DNA of 64,000 bases from an uncultured Lachnospiraceae bacterium (GCA_947627245.1 CANQVH010000006.1:22923-86922), one strand, 5' to 3'. Positions 34,963 through 43,461 are shown, counted from the first letter of the stretch. Made by a program: numbers and translations. The notes: generated by a model not told the origin, from the sequence alone.

Positions 34963-35013
34963 GTCTGTCTCCGTTCCCCCGCCGCAAGCGGCGGCCAAAT
35001 CATTTTCCGGAAT

Positions 35014-35042
35014 TATTATCCCACGGAGATTTGAAACTATGC
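35014..35042 (-). promoter_or_regulatory. Candidate sigma-G type promoter of spoVAD
   Basis: Minus strand GCATA, 17-base spacer, GATAATA. This fits the forespore sigma-G pattern (GHATR and CATnnTA) except for the first base of the -10. A GC-rich hairpin (CCGCCGC / GCGGCGG, 34979-34994) sits in the leader. Confidence 0.5.
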
Positions 35043-35079
35043 ACACAGAATCCGGTTATTTCAATTCGTATACCTGCAG

Positions 35080-35112
35080 AAAAAGACCCCGGTCAGACTG
35101 ACCGGGGTCTTT
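35080..35112 (-). terminator. Terminator of the HAD/acyltransferase operon
   Basis: A perfect 14-bp stem (35082-35095 with 35099-35112) with a 3-base loop. The stop codon of the acyltransferase gene overlaps its first base. A T-run on the minus strand completes it. Confidence 0.92.
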
Positions 35113-35822
35113 CATTCTGTTTCCGCGATCTTCTCTTCGATCCGGCTCTTCACGAGCGCGGCCAGCTCTACGGTCTTCATCCCTTCGTATTCCTCCGGCA
35201 TGATTGGCTCCAGAAAATGCACCTGCACCTTCTGCCGCGCGATTGAGCCGGTGTCGAACGCTTTATACGAATCCAGCAACGCCACCGGCACGACCGGACA
35301 TTTTGCTTTCATTGCGCTCTTGAAGCTGCCGCCCTTGAAATCAAGTAAATGATTGCCGTTTTTGCTGCGCGTGCCCTCCGCAAAGATAATGTAGTTGCGG
35401 CCTTTGCCGACTTCCTCCGCGACCTTGAGGATCACCTTCATCCCCTGCCGCGGATCCTTGCGGTCCAGCGCGATCGCGTCCAGACAGGCGAACACCTGCT
35501 TCAGAAACGGGATCTCGGCCAGCTCTTTTTTCAGCACCACGGAGACCGGGCGCGTCATCACATGCAGGATCGCCAGCACATCGAACATGCCCTGATGGTT
35601 CGGGTAAAGGATATATCCGTCCTTTTCGGGCAGATTTTCCAGTCCGTGGCAGTCGATGTCCACACGGCCGCCCTTGATCGCTCGCTTGTCGATCAACTTG
35701 ATCAGCGCGAACCGCTCCTCCAGCGTATAGTTTTCCGGATGCCGCGACATGCGGATCAGCCGTGTCAGTCCGTAAGGAACGAACCACAGATTCATCAATA
35801 CCATCCAGAGAATTCTTTTCAT
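35112..35822 (-). CDS. plsC: 1-acyl-glycerol-3-phosphate acyltransferase (PlsC-like)
   Basis: A 236-residue membrane-bound acyltransferase that adds the second acyl chain to lysophosphatidic acid. The four PlsC blocks are visible: NHQGMFDVLA (the HX4D box in its NHQ form), the lysine/glutamate stretch KELAEIPFLKQV, FAEGTRSKNG, and VPVALLDSYKAF. One N-terminal hydrophobic helix anchors it. The start at 35822 has TTGGAGGA and overlaps the HAD gene by four bases (ATGA), so the two are translationally coupled. The first histidine of the box is present, so it should be active. Confidence 0.9.
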   Translation of the reverse strand: MKRILWMVLMNLWFVPYGLTRLIRMSRHPENYTLEERFALIKLIDKRAIKGGRVDIDCHGLENLPEKDGYILYPNHQGMFDVLAILHVMTRPVSVVLKKELAEIPFLKQVFACLDAIALDRKDPRQGMKVILKVAEEVGKGRNYIIFAEGTRSKNGNHLLDFKGGSFKSAMKAKCPVVPVALLDSYKAFDTGSIARQKVQVHFLEPIMPEEYEGMKTVELAALVKSRIEEKIAETE

Positions 35823-36451
35823 AATAAGTCCTCCAATTCCGCGAATGCCCCGATCTTCCGATCCCAGCGATCCGCCTGTCCGAAACCGTATTCCGCAAAA
35901 ACGAACGGCACGCCTGCCTGCGCCGCCGCGTCGCAGTCTCCCTGTGTATCGCCGACGTAGACCGGCGACGAGAGCCCGTTGCGCTTCACGACTAGACGGA
36001 TATTGTCCGCTTTTCCTTTCCCTGTATTTCCGTAACACTCGATGTCCGTAATGTACGGGCCGAGCCCGGTCTTCTCCAGAAACAGCTCGATGTATCCGGA
36101 CTGGCAGTTGCTCACAATAAAAAGGCGCACGGTCTTTGACATTTCCCGGATCGTGTTCTTGACGCCGGGATAACAGATCCTGCACTCGTCTGATTCGAGC
36201 GCCTGCTGCTCATAGACGCAGCATAGATCCATGACCCGTCCCTGCTCCTCTACGGAAAGCTGCGGCAGCAGACGCGCGGCGATCGCCGCCATCGTCAGCC
36301 CGAACAGCCCTTTGAGCATGTCGGCAGTCACTGTCACATCCGTATGCCCGCATTCCCGGACGGCCTGCGTCCACGCGCCCGCCACGATCCCGGTCGAATC
36401 CCAGAGCGTGCCGTCGACGTCGAGTATCATGCTGTCGATTTTTTTCTCCAT
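35819..36451 (-). CDS. HAD-family phosphatase
   Basis: A 210-residue haloacid dehalogenase superfamily phosphatase. Motif I is LDVDGTLWDS near residue 10, motif II LFIVSNCQSGY, the motif III lysine NTGKGKADNIR and motif IV VGDTQGDCDAAAQAG. The alpha-helical cap lies after motif I, as in phosphoglycolate phosphatase/Gph or PpaX-type enzymes. The exact substrate is not clear. ATG 36451 has a GGGAGGA site. It is coupled to the acyltransferase gene; a link to lipid phosphate metabolism is possible but not shown. Confidence 0.88.
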   Translation of the reverse strand: MEKKIDSMILDVDGTLWDSTGIVAGAWTQAVRECGHTDVTVTADMLKGLFGLTMAAIAARLLPQLSVEEQGRVMDLCCVYEQQALESDECRICYPGVKNTIREMSKTVRLFIVSNCQSGYIELFLEKTGLGPYITDIECYGNTGKGKADNIRLVVKRNGLSSPVYVGDTQGDCDAAAQAGVPFVFAEYGFGQADRWDRKIGAFAELEDLL

Positions 36452-36584
36452 TTTTGTTCCTCCCGCTTTGCTTCGGATCTGCCTGCGCCGTCCGCTCTTC
36501 ACCACAGGACTCTGCGTCCTGCCGCAAAAATACTACAGAACATCTTGGCCTCCCTGCGTCCGGTAATGTCCCCGCGCTCTGTTG

Positions 36585-36646
36585 AAAAAAATACTGCAGA
36601 ACCGCCGCCCCGGCTCACCCGACCGGATAATTCAGTCCTGCAGTAT
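36585..36646 (-). terminator. Terminator of the first SH3 lipoprotein gene
   Basis: Minus strand arms ATACTGCAG and CTGCAGTAT (36638-36646 and 36591-36599) enclose a 38-base loop that itself contains GC-rich complementary stretches. Six to seven Ts follow. Confidence 0.75.
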
Positions 36647-36671
36647 CCGTTGATCCGAATTTTTAATCCTC

Positions 36672-38150
36672 TTAGTAACCGTTCACGCTCGTCGCGTAGA
36701 GATCGCCGTTCGGCAGCGTTCCGGAATAATCGATCATCGCCGAAATGTACAGCCCGTTCTGAAGACCGCTGGTCGTACTCACGGCCGCATCCGTGTAGTT
36801 GATCGAATACGTATTGCCGTCGTCGCCCTGAATGACGATCGTATTGTTGCCGACGCTCGTGATCGTGCCGCTGATCGGTCCGACATTCGTGTTCGTGCCG
36901 CCCGCGCTTCCGCTGTCGCCCTGATTCGCGTCGTCGCCGGTATATGTGTTCGTGTTGCTCAGATAAGTCTTCGAGATATAACCGGTCGCGCCGTTCACCG
37001 ATACCATGTACCAGTTCGGCGTCTCGCCGATTACCTTGACCTCCGCTCCTCCGCTCAGGCTGGACACAACTCCGCTGTCCGTCCCCGGCTGGGCTCTGAG
37101 GTTCACTTCCGTCGTCGTATAGTAATTGTAGCTGGTGCCGTAGTCGACGTAGCTGTTCAGCTCGCCGGATACCTGCGCCTCATTCTGCTCAGCGCTGTTC
37201 TCCGTCTCGGTCTGCACCTGTGTACGCACGAGAAAGGCTTTGTTCACATAGGCTGTCGTTCCGTTCCGGTCTATCTTGAACCACTCGGGAGATTCCCCGA
37301 GCACCGTCACCGCCTCGCCCGGGGCGAGAGATCCGATGACGCTCGCGTCAGACTCTGTGCTCGGCTCCATACGGATATTCACCGTATCCGACGCATACAG
37401 GGTAACGCTCGCGCTGTAATCTGTCATAGAGGCAAGCTGACTCGCCGCGTCCGCTCCGGACTGACTCTCCGAACCGTTTTGATTTACGGCGCTGCCCGGC
37501 ATCGCGCTGAATACGTTGTTGCGCAGGACGGTGAAGCTCTCCACCGACTTCTGCACGGAATCCAGAAGCGCCTTGTTGTCGTCAAGCACGGTGCCTGTGA
37601 TGACATACGCCTGCGAATCGGCTATGATCCCATACGTCACCGCGTAGACCCACATGCTTGTCGCATTGTATTTCACGACATACTCATAGGTGTCGATCGT
37701 CGCGGAGCTGAGCTTCTCAAACTCCACCACCTCAAACGCGTTCGCGTCCGGGTACTGACCAGTCAGGCTCTGCTTCAGTTCGTCCTCCGACTCCGCCACG
37801 GAGAGATTTCGCATAGCGGACGCATCCGCCGCATGAACGATACTGATCATCGCGGCTTTTCCGGAAGAGAAGACGCGCATCTCGTCCGCGTCCTGCTGCA
37901 CGGTCCATGTGCTGTCCGGCAGCGTGATCCGGATGCTGCGGTCCTGCGATGTATATGCAACATCGGTCTTGAGCTCTGTTTCCGACTCCGTCTCAGACTC
38001 GGTCTGCGGCGGCGCGGTCTCAGACTCGGTCTGCGGCGGCTCAGTCTCCTTGGGCTTCTCCCCGGAACCTCCGCACCCTGTCATAAAACAAGTCATGGCA
38101 AGTGACATCGCCAGAGCTGACAGAAGCACTCGCACTCTCTTATTCAACAT
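36672..38150 (-). CDS. SH3-domain lipoprotein
   Basis: A 492-residue lipoprotein with lipobox MTGC (acylated Cys about residue 26). A Glu/Thr/Pro linker (ETEPPQTESE-type repeats) follows. Residues 60-230 form a domain with RSIRITLPDSTWTVQQDAD that I do not recognise, of the kind found in Lachnospiraceae cell-surface proteins. Two bacterial SH3 (SH3b) domains come next: VNIRMEPSTESDASVIG...GTTAYVNKAFL and VNLRAQPGTDSGVVSSL...GATGYISKTYL. The C-terminal 80 residues form a small beta domain (GPISGTITSVGNNTIVIQGD). SH3b domains usually bind peptidoglycan or peptides. It is related to the lipoprotein at 47088. ATG 38150 has TTGGAGGG. Confidence 0.85.
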   Translation of the reverse strand: MLNKRVRVLLSALAMSLAMTCFMTGCGGSGEKPKETEPPQTESETAPPQTESETESETELKTDVAYTSQDRSIRITLPDSTWTVQQDADEMRVFSSGKAAMISIVHAADASAMRNLSVAESEDELKQSLTGQYPDANAFEVVEFEKLSSATIDTYEYVVKYNATSMWVYAVTYGIIADSQAYVITGTVLDDNKALLDSVQKSVESFTVLRNNVFSAMPGSAVNQNGSESQSGADAASQLASMTDYSASVTLYASDTVNIRMEPSTESDASVIGSLAPGEAVTVLGESPEWFKIDRNGTTAYVNKAFLVRTQVQTETENSAEQNEAQVSGELNSYVDYGTSYNYYTTTEVNLRAQPGTDSGVVSSLSGGAEVKVIGETPNWYMVSVNGATGYISKTYLSNTNTYTGDDANQGDSGSAGGTNTNVGPISGTITSVGNNTIVIQGDDGNTYSINYTDAAVSTTSGLQNGLYISAMIDYSGTLPNGDLYATSVNGY

Positions 38151-38260
38151 GTCACACCCTCCAATCTTTAACTCCCTGCAATACTACTATGATCTTCTTC
38201 CTGTTCCGGTTCCCCTTCTGAACCAAAACAAAAAGGTGGTATCGAAATAACACCAGTGTA

Positions 38261-38289
38261 ATCATACCATGCATTTTGCGCTTCTGCAA
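38261..38289 (-). promoter_or_regulatory. Promoter of the first SH3 lipoprotein gene
   Basis: Minus strand TTGCAG, 17-base spacer, TATGAT, about 110 bases before the ATG. Confidence 0.7.
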
Positions 38290-38361
38290 GTTACACACTG
38301 ATAATTCATGTTCTGATATTATAATCTTAACATTTCCGTAAATGCTTTGTAATTTTTCTTT

Positions 38362-39777
38362 TTAATCGATCCCGTTCAATTCCTGATACAGCCGCTTCGC
38401 ATAGCTATCCGTCATTCCGCACACATAATCCGTCACGAGCAAAAGCCGCAGGTAAAGCTTCTCCTCCTCGCTCTTCCCGTCCGCGTATGCGTGATAGGCC
38501 TGCTTGTAATTTTCCGAGATCAGCGCCATCAGCTTCTGTTCCACATCGCTCTGCTCCTCTTCCGTGTCGTAGTACAGAGCCGCGTTCACAAAATGCTCGA
38601 GATGATAATTCAGGACCGTGTTCGCCGAGATCTCCAGCTTGTAGATCGGCACCGTGGTAAACGCGTAACGATATGCCACGTCCTTCAGCAGCCGGATCTG
38701 CCCATCGGCATAGGTGCGCTCAAACAGATCGCTCCGGTAAGCGCCCTCCATGATCTGATTATAATTATTCGCAAATCCAAAGGTCGCGCATGTGATAAGG
38801 AAGCCCTGCATGCGCACGAGAAAATTCTGCACGGCAAACTCTTCCCGATCCGCAATGTGCCGCCTTTTCGCCGTCTCGTATTTTTCCCGAAGAATCTGCG
38901 CCGGATTGAAGTAATTCAGCTCGTTCTGCGACGCTCTCTGCTCGTACCGTTCAAGCTCATACAAAAGCTCCGTGTAGGAGATGCAGCCCTTTTTGAACGC
39001 GTCCTCGATGTCCGCCGTGCTGTAGGCGATGTCGTCCGCCGCCTCCAAGATAAACGTCAGCGGATGGCGCATTCCGAGCGTTCCTGCTTCAGACGCGATT
39101 CTCCGGTACAGCTCCTCCTCCGCCAGAAAATAACCCATCTTCTTCGTCTTGATGTCTCCGCTGCGCTTGTTGATCTGCGTGGACGACACCGGATATTTGA
39201 CGATCGTGTCCAAGAGCGCATACGTCAGATTCATCCCATTCTCGTCTACCAGAAAATGCAGCTTCGTGAGCAGCCGCAATGCCTGCGCGTTGCCCTCGAA
39301 ATTGTAAAAGTCCGCGATCATCTGCTTATTCAGATACTTCGTCACCGGCTTGCCCTTGTAGGTGATCTCCGGCAGCTTGCTCCGGAACCACTCGCGGATC
39401 GCCGTCTCGCCAAAATGTCCGAACGGCGGATTTCCGATGTCGTGAACCAGACCGGCGCACTGAAGGATATTGCAGACGTCCTCCTTCATCTGCAGGTCAA
39501 ACTGCGGATCCCTGTTGTTGCGGATGATATCCTGCGAGATCGTCTGTCCCAGCGATTTTGCGATCGAGGACACCTCCAGCGAATGGGTCAGCCGCGTGCG
39601 GATGAAATCGCTCTTGTCGAGCGGGAACACCTGCGTCTTGTCCTGCAGGCGGCGGAAGGAAGCGCTGCCGATGATCCGATGGTAATCCTTCTCAAATTCG
39701 CTTCTCTGATCCCTGCCGGCCTGACGCGTGGTCGTCTGACGCGCGCGCTGCGCCGCCAAAAGGGTTGTCCATTCCAT
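38362..39777 (-). CDS. dgt: Deoxyguanosinetriphosphate triphosphohydrolase-like HD protein
   Basis: A 471-residue dGTPase-family protein that would hydrolyse dNTPs to nucleoside and triphosphate. HD-domain metal ligands are visible in RTRLTHSLEVSSIAKSLG (His), LVHDIGNPPFGHFGE (His-Asp) and LEAADDIAYSTADIEDAFKKG (Asp). The N-terminal RRLQDKTQVFPLDKSDFIR is a further signature. ATG 39777 was chosen; an AAGGAG lies about 12 bases upstream, a little long. The gap to the amidohydrolase gene upstream is only 31 bases, so the two are probably co-transcribed. Confidence 0.92.
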   Translation of the reverse strand: MEWTTLLAAQRARQTTTRQAGRDQRSEFEKDYHRIIGSASFRRLQDKTQVFPLDKSDFIRTRLTHSLEVSSIAKSLGQTISQDIIRNNRDPQFDLQMKEDVCNILQCAGLVHDIGNPPFGHFGETAIREWFRSKLPEITYKGKPVTKYLNKQMIADFYNFEGNAQALRLLTKLHFLVDENGMNLTYALLDTIVKYPVSSTQINKRSGDIKTKKMGYFLAEEELYRRIASEAGTLGMRHPLTFILEAADDIAYSTADIEDAFKKGCISYTELLYELERYEQRASQNELNYFNPAQILREKYETAKRRHIADREEFAVQNFLVRMQGFLITCATFGFANNYNQIMEGAYRSDLFERTYADGQIRLLKDVAYRYAFTTVPIYKLEISANTVLNYHLEHFVNAALYYDTEEEQSDVEQKLMALISENYKQAYHAYADGKSEEEKLYLRLLLVTDYVCGMTDSYAKRLYQELNGID

Positions 39778-39808
39778 ATGTGTGTTGCTCCTTCCTCTTT
39801 CTTGTATA

Positions 39809-40687
39809 TCAGACACGCGCAAACCTCTCCCGTATCTCTTCCTCGGCTGCCGTGAGGCGAGCGTCAAGCTCGTCCTGCGAGAATAGCGAGTCTGTCAGTC
39901 TCCGGAATTCGCGGTACTCGTCTATGATCCCCTGCGCGTGCGGCACGCGGTACGCTCCGGCGTCGCTGCCGAGCGCGATCTTCGCCCCGAGCGCAAAGCC
40001 CCGGCGGATTCGCTCGCCCTGCTGCGCGGCAAGGCGGCGCAGGGATTCGTCGTCAAACCTGCCGCTCCCGATCAGGTTCGTGATCGTCACGTAGGTCGGC
40101 ACCCAGACCGCGTTGCTCTCGGCGAGCGCCTGCAGGCAGTCCTCGTCCATGAAATTGCCGTGCTCGACCGAGTCCACCCCGGCCTCCACCGCGTTTCGCA
40201 CGGCGTCCGCACCGTTCACATGCGCCATCACGGTCATGCCTTCCTCGTGCGCGATGTGGATCATCTCCCGGATCTCCTCCGCCTCAAGCGGCTCCTCCGT
40301 GAGCGCCCCGTCCCGGCCAAAATCCAGAATGCCGGAGAACATGACCTTGATAAAATCCGCGCCCTCCCGAATCGCGCGCTTTACCAGACTGTGATATTCC
40401 CTTCTATTGTCAAAGCCGTAGCCGACGATCCCGCCATAATGTCCGTTCTTGTGGATCGCAAACAGCGGCGTCCGATAGTCAATCCCATACTCCGGCGCAA
40501 TCTTTTTCGCGAGCGCGGACACGCCAAGCGCGTCGCCACCGTCCCGCACAAATGTAACGCCCTGTCCCTGATACTGCCGCAGCTTCTCACGGATATCGTC
40601 CTCCTTCGGCTGATTGCTGTGCAGCTCGACCGCCTCACGGTAATTGTACCCGTTCATGAACAGATGCGCGTGACACTCTCCAAACAT
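39809..40687 (-). CDS. Amidohydrolase-family protein
   Basis: A 292-residue metal-dependent hydrolase of the amidohydrolase superfamily, close to imidazolonepropionase-like/prolidase-type members. The metal ligands are MFGECHAHLF (HxH), the lysine in DFIKVMFSGI, His in VMAHVNGADA, His in VDSVEHGNFM and Asp in ALGSDAGAYR. It begins directly at the first barrel strand, so the N-terminal beta-sandwich of typical 400-residue members is missing. ATG 40687 has GAGG 8 bases upstream and fits the domain start; a GTG at 40702 is a poorer choice. The substrate is not predictable. Confidence 0.86.
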   Translation of the reverse strand: MFGECHAHLFMNGYNYREAVELHSNQPKEDDIREKLRQYQGQGVTFVRDGGDALGVSALAKKIAPEYGIDYRTPLFAIHKNGHYGGIVGYGFDNRREYHSLVKRAIREGADFIKVMFSGILDFGRDGALTEEPLEAEEIREMIHIAHEEGMTVMAHVNGADAVRNAVEAGVDSVEHGNFMDEDCLQALAESNAVWVPTYVTITNLIGSGRFDDESLRRLAAQQGERIRRGFALGAKIALGSDAGAYRVPHAQGIIDEYREFRRLTDSLFSQDELDARLTAAEEEIRERFARV

Positions 40688-40780
40688 AACGCTGCCTCTC
40701 ACAAATAGTTTATCTGCCTTATGTCTCCTTGTATTTTCACTTTACCGGCTGATCCAATCGGCAGATTTCTTTCTTCTTGT

Positions 40781-40810
40781 AGTATAACTCGAACCGCCGC
40801 TGTTTGACAA
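40781..40810 (-). promoter_or_regulatory. Promoter of the amidohydrolase/dGTPase genes
   Basis: Minus strand TTGTCA, 18-base spacer, TATACT, about 90 bases before the amidohydrolase ATG. It lies just beside the 23-bp repeat array. Confidence 0.55.
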
Positions 40811-40821
40811 ATTCTTTTTAT

Positions 40822-40913
40822 CACAAAAACATAAAACGAAACACCGCAAAAACACAAAATAAAATATCACAAAAACATAAAATGAAATGCCGCAAAAACA
40901 TAAAATAAAAATT
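40822..40913. repeat. Four 23-bp A-rich tandem repeats
   Basis: Four direct copies of a 23-bp unit of the form CRCAAAAACAYAAAAYRAAA plus three bases, with a few differences between copies. Units 1 and 3, and 2 and 4, are most alike. The last unit ends inside the -35 box of the next promoter. There are no spacers, so this is not a CRISPR array. Confidence 0.9.
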
Positions 40914-40940
40914 GACAAACCCGCATAATTACGCTATAAT
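40912..40940 (+). promoter_or_regulatory. Perfect consensus promoter of the DUF4143 ATPase gene
   Basis: TTGACA, 17-base spacer, TATAAT: all twelve consensus bases match. It is placed 45 bases before the ATG at 40986. The A-rich repeat array is directly upstream, where an UP element would lie. Confidence 0.92.
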
Positions 40941-40985
40941 ATGGGAAAACTGATACCTGTGAAAATTGCTCGGAGGTGAGGAGTC

Positions 40986-42278
40986 ATGGCAGAGTATCTA
41001 CCGCGAATCATAGACCCTGAATTGTCGCTTAGACTGGAAGCGTTCGGCGCCACACTGATCGTCGGACCGAAATGGTGCGGCAAGACGACGACAGGCGAGC
41101 AGAAGGCAAAGAGCATCCTGCGCATGCAGGATCCGGATCGTCGGGAAGGCTATCTGACGACGGCTGCAACAAAGCCGTCTTTACTTTTGAAGGGCGAAAA
41201 TCCCCGTCTGATCGACGAATGGCAGATGGCTCCTGTCCTGTGGGACTCCGTGCGCACGGCGGTGGATCAGCGGCAGGAGGAAGGGCTTTTTATCCTTACC
41301 GGCTCCACTTCTGTGGACAGCCGGAAGATCATGCACTCCGGCACCGGCCGCATCTCGCGGATGAAAATGTATACCATGAGCCTGTTTGAATCCGGAGAAT
41401 CGAACGGAAGCATTTCCCTGAGGGCTCTGTTTGACGATCCGACGCTGGATATCGACGGCATCATGTCAGAGCTGTCCGTAGACGAACTCATTTTCGCGGC
41501 GTGTCGCGGCGGATGGCCAGCATCCCTGCGCCGCAAAAGTGATTCCGCGAAGCTGTTGATTGCCCGAGATTATATGCGCAATATCTGCGAGTCGGACATT
41601 TCTACCGTGGACGGCGTCTCGCGTAATCCCGCTTGGACCACCATGATCCTGCGCTCCTACGCGAGAAACGTGTCTACGCTCGCTAAAAAAATAAATATTT
41701 ATCGGGATGTCGAGGCAAACGCGGACAGTATGACGCTCCCCACCTTGGACGCATATCTGAATGCGCTTGAGCAACTGTTTGTCATCGAGGACGTGGAGGC
41801 TTGGTGTCCGGCAATTCGCTCCGCCACCGCCCTTCGCTCCGGCAGAAAGCGAGAGTTCACCGACCCCTCTATCCCGGTGGCTGCCCTCGGCCTCACGCCG
41901 GAATACCTGCAGACTGATCTCAAGACCTTCGGCTTCCTGTTCGAGTGCCTTTGCATACGCGACCTGAAGGTATATTCGCAGGCCATGGGCGGCAGGATCT
42001 CCTATTACCACGATCGCTACGATCTGGAAGCGGATGCCGTGCTTCATCTCGAGGACGGTCGTTTCGCGCTGATCGAGTTCAAGCTCGGAAGTCGCGAGAT
42101 CGAGCTCGGCGCAAAGCATCTTCTCCAGCTCGCTGATCTGATCCGCAAACACAACGAAGAGGAAACACAGGTACCCCTGCGCGAGCCGGATCTTCTGATG
42201 ATAATCACCGGCGGCGACATGGCATACACGCGCGAGGACGGAGTGAAGGTCGTCCCCATCGGCGCACTGCGGGACTAA
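40986..42278 (+). CDS. AAA ATPase with DUF4143 domain
   Basis: A 430-residue ATPase of the AAA_14/DUF4143 type. Residues 20-40 contain the Walker A GPKWCGKTT, followed by the Walker B-like RLIDEWQMAP and a sensor-like LFILTGSTSVD. The C-terminal half is DUF4143, with a PD-(D/E)XK-like end: EADAVLHLEDGRFALIEFKLGS. Members are common in anaerobe genomes and have no firm function. ATG 40986 follows GGAGGTGAGGAG. It is convergent with the Fic gene, only 8 bases separating the stops. Confidence 0.86.
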   Translation: MAEYLPRIIDPELSLRLEAFGATLIVGPKWCGKTTTGEQKAKSILRMQDPDRREGYLTTAATKPSLLLKGENPRLIDEWQMAPVLWDSVRTAVDQRQEEGLFILTGSTSVDSRKIMHSGTGRISRMKMYTMSLFESGESNGSISLRALFDDPTLDIDGIMSELSVDELIFAACRGGWPASLRRKSDSAKLLIARDYMRNICESDISTVDGVSRNPAWTTMILRSYARNVSTLAKKINIYRDVEANADSMTLPTLDAYLNALEQLFVIEDVEAWCPAIRSATALRSGRKREFTDPSIPVAALGLTPEYLQTDLKTFGFLFECLCIRDLKVYSQAMGGRISYYHDRYDLEADAVLHLEDGRFALIEFKLGSREIELGAKHLLQLADLIRKHNEEETQVPLREPDLLMIITGGDMAYTREDGVKVVPIGALRD

Positions 42279-42286
42279 GCATGATC

Positions 42287-43342
42287 TTAAACCCTGTCCT
42301 TCGCCAGATACCGGGCCGCTCTTGACGTCCCGATTCGCACGATGCTTCCTTCTCTCACCATCGCTCCGAGTACTGCCTCTACCGTCGTCGGACTGACATC
42401 CGGCAGGATCCGGCAGATCTCCGCCTTGGACATCGGCGTCAGACTGTTCAGCACCGTCGCTTCAATGCGGGCTTTCTTCGTGATCCTTCCGCTGTGCGCC
42501 ACCGCAAACCGTTTGTCGAGCTCCTTGTAGCACAGATACAATGTGGAGAGAAAATTTTCCATAAACGGAAAATAACTGTTTTCATTTGTCTCCCAGCCGA
42601 CGGAGGACTGCCGAAGCGCCTCATAATAATAGGTCTTGTGGTCGTTGATCTGCTCCTCAAACGACACGTACTTTCCTACATCATACCCGCTGCGGTAAAG
42701 CAGCAAAAGCGTCAGCAGGCGCGACATCCTCCCGTTGCCGTCCCGAAACGGATGAATGCATAGAAAATCAAGGATCACGCACGGGACCAGCAAAAGCCGG
42801 TTGACAGCGGAATTCCCGCACGCTTCCAGATAGGCAAGCTCCAGTTGCTCCATCGCCTGCGCCGTCTCGGATGCAGGCACAGGCCGGAAGCGCACCCTTC
42901 TGTTTCCGGCACTGTCCATCTCGAGGATCACATTGTCCTCTGTCTTGTACTGTCCCCCAAACTCATATCCGGCTGCCGACAGCATCATCTCATGCAGACG
43001 CAGAATATCCCCCTCTCGAAAATCGATTCGGTCATAATGCAGATGGATCTCGTTCAGGGCGTCCCTGTAGCCCGCGATCTCCGCTTCATTGTGATTAAGC
43101 GGCGCGCTGCTTTGGTTGACAATGGCCGCAATGCGCTCATCGCTCGTGACAATTCCCTCGATCGCATTGGAGCTTTTTACCGACTGTACCCTCGCGATCG
43201 CTTCAAGCTCCGTGAAGACGCGAAGATTTTCTTCCTTCCGCACCCCGGCTATCGTCTTCAGCGCAGCAATCCCCGAGGTCAGATTGATCAGATTCGCGGG
43301 CAATAACCCCTGATCCAAAAAAGAATAATCGAATTTTCTCAT
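42287..43342 (-). CDS. Fic-domain AMP-transferase with C-terminal winged helix
   Basis: A 351-residue Fic protein. The active-site motif HPFRDGNGRMSR has catalytic H197 and is complete, so it should transfer AMP (or another nucleotide) to a target protein. The inhibitory motif is SSNAIEG near residue 58, at the N-terminus, making it a class II self-inhibited Fic protein. Residues of about 290-351 form a winged helix-turn-helix (MSKAEICRILPDVSPTTVEAVLGAM). Such proteins have been found to control their own gene. ATG 43342 has AAAAGGAG. The promoter is covered with repeats of a 12-bp site. Confidence 0.92.
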   Translation of the reverse strand: MRKFDYSFLDQGLLPANLINLTSGIAALKTIAGVRKEENLRVFTELEAIARVQSVKSSNAIEGIVTSDERIAAIVNQSSAPLNHNEAEIAGYRDALNEIHLHYDRIDFREGDILRLHEMMLSAAGYEFGGQYKTEDNVILEMDSAGNRRVRFRPVPASETAQAMEQLELAYLEACGNSAVNRLLLVPCVILDFLCIHPFRDGNGRMSRLLTLLLLYRSGYDVGKYVSFEEQINDHKTYYYEALRQSSVGWETNENSYFPFMENFLSTLYLCYKELDKRFAVAHSGRITKKARIEATVLNSLTPMSKAEICRILPDVSPTTVEAVLGAMVREGSIVRIGTSRAARYLAKDRV

Positions 43343-43355
43343 GTGATGCGCTCCT

Positions 43356-43461
43356 TTTCTGCATATATTTTATATAATTATATGCAGAAAGTCAACAAAA
43401 CATCCGCTTTTTCTGCATATAAAGCAAAAAATGTATGCAGAAAATCGTTTTTCCTGCATAC
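43356..43461. promoter_or_regulatory. Operator array at the Fic promoter
   Basis: Five copies of TTTCTGCATATA or its complement: 43356-43367 (forward), 43379-43390 (reverse), 43410-43421 (forward), 43432-43443 (reverse, one change) and 43450-43461 (forward, two changes). They form two inverted pairs about 53 bp apart, centre to centre, or about five helical turns. The first pair overlaps the promoter. The C-terminal winged helix of the Fic protein is a natural candidate for the binder. Confidence 0.8.
43367..43395 (-). promoter_or_regulatory. Promoter of the Fic gene
   Basis: Minus strand TTGACT, 17-base spacer, TAAAAT. The operator half-sites lie within the spacer and just downstream, so a protein bound there should block transcription. 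Confidence 0.65.

Noticed and set aside
40822..40913. CRISPR-like array
   Set aside because: Units are contiguous with no unique spacers, and no cas genes are present.
40781..40917. Second plus-strand promoter using TTGACA at 40804
   Set aside because: No acceptable -10 box at 16-18 bases; the sequence serves better as the -35 of the minus-strand promoter.
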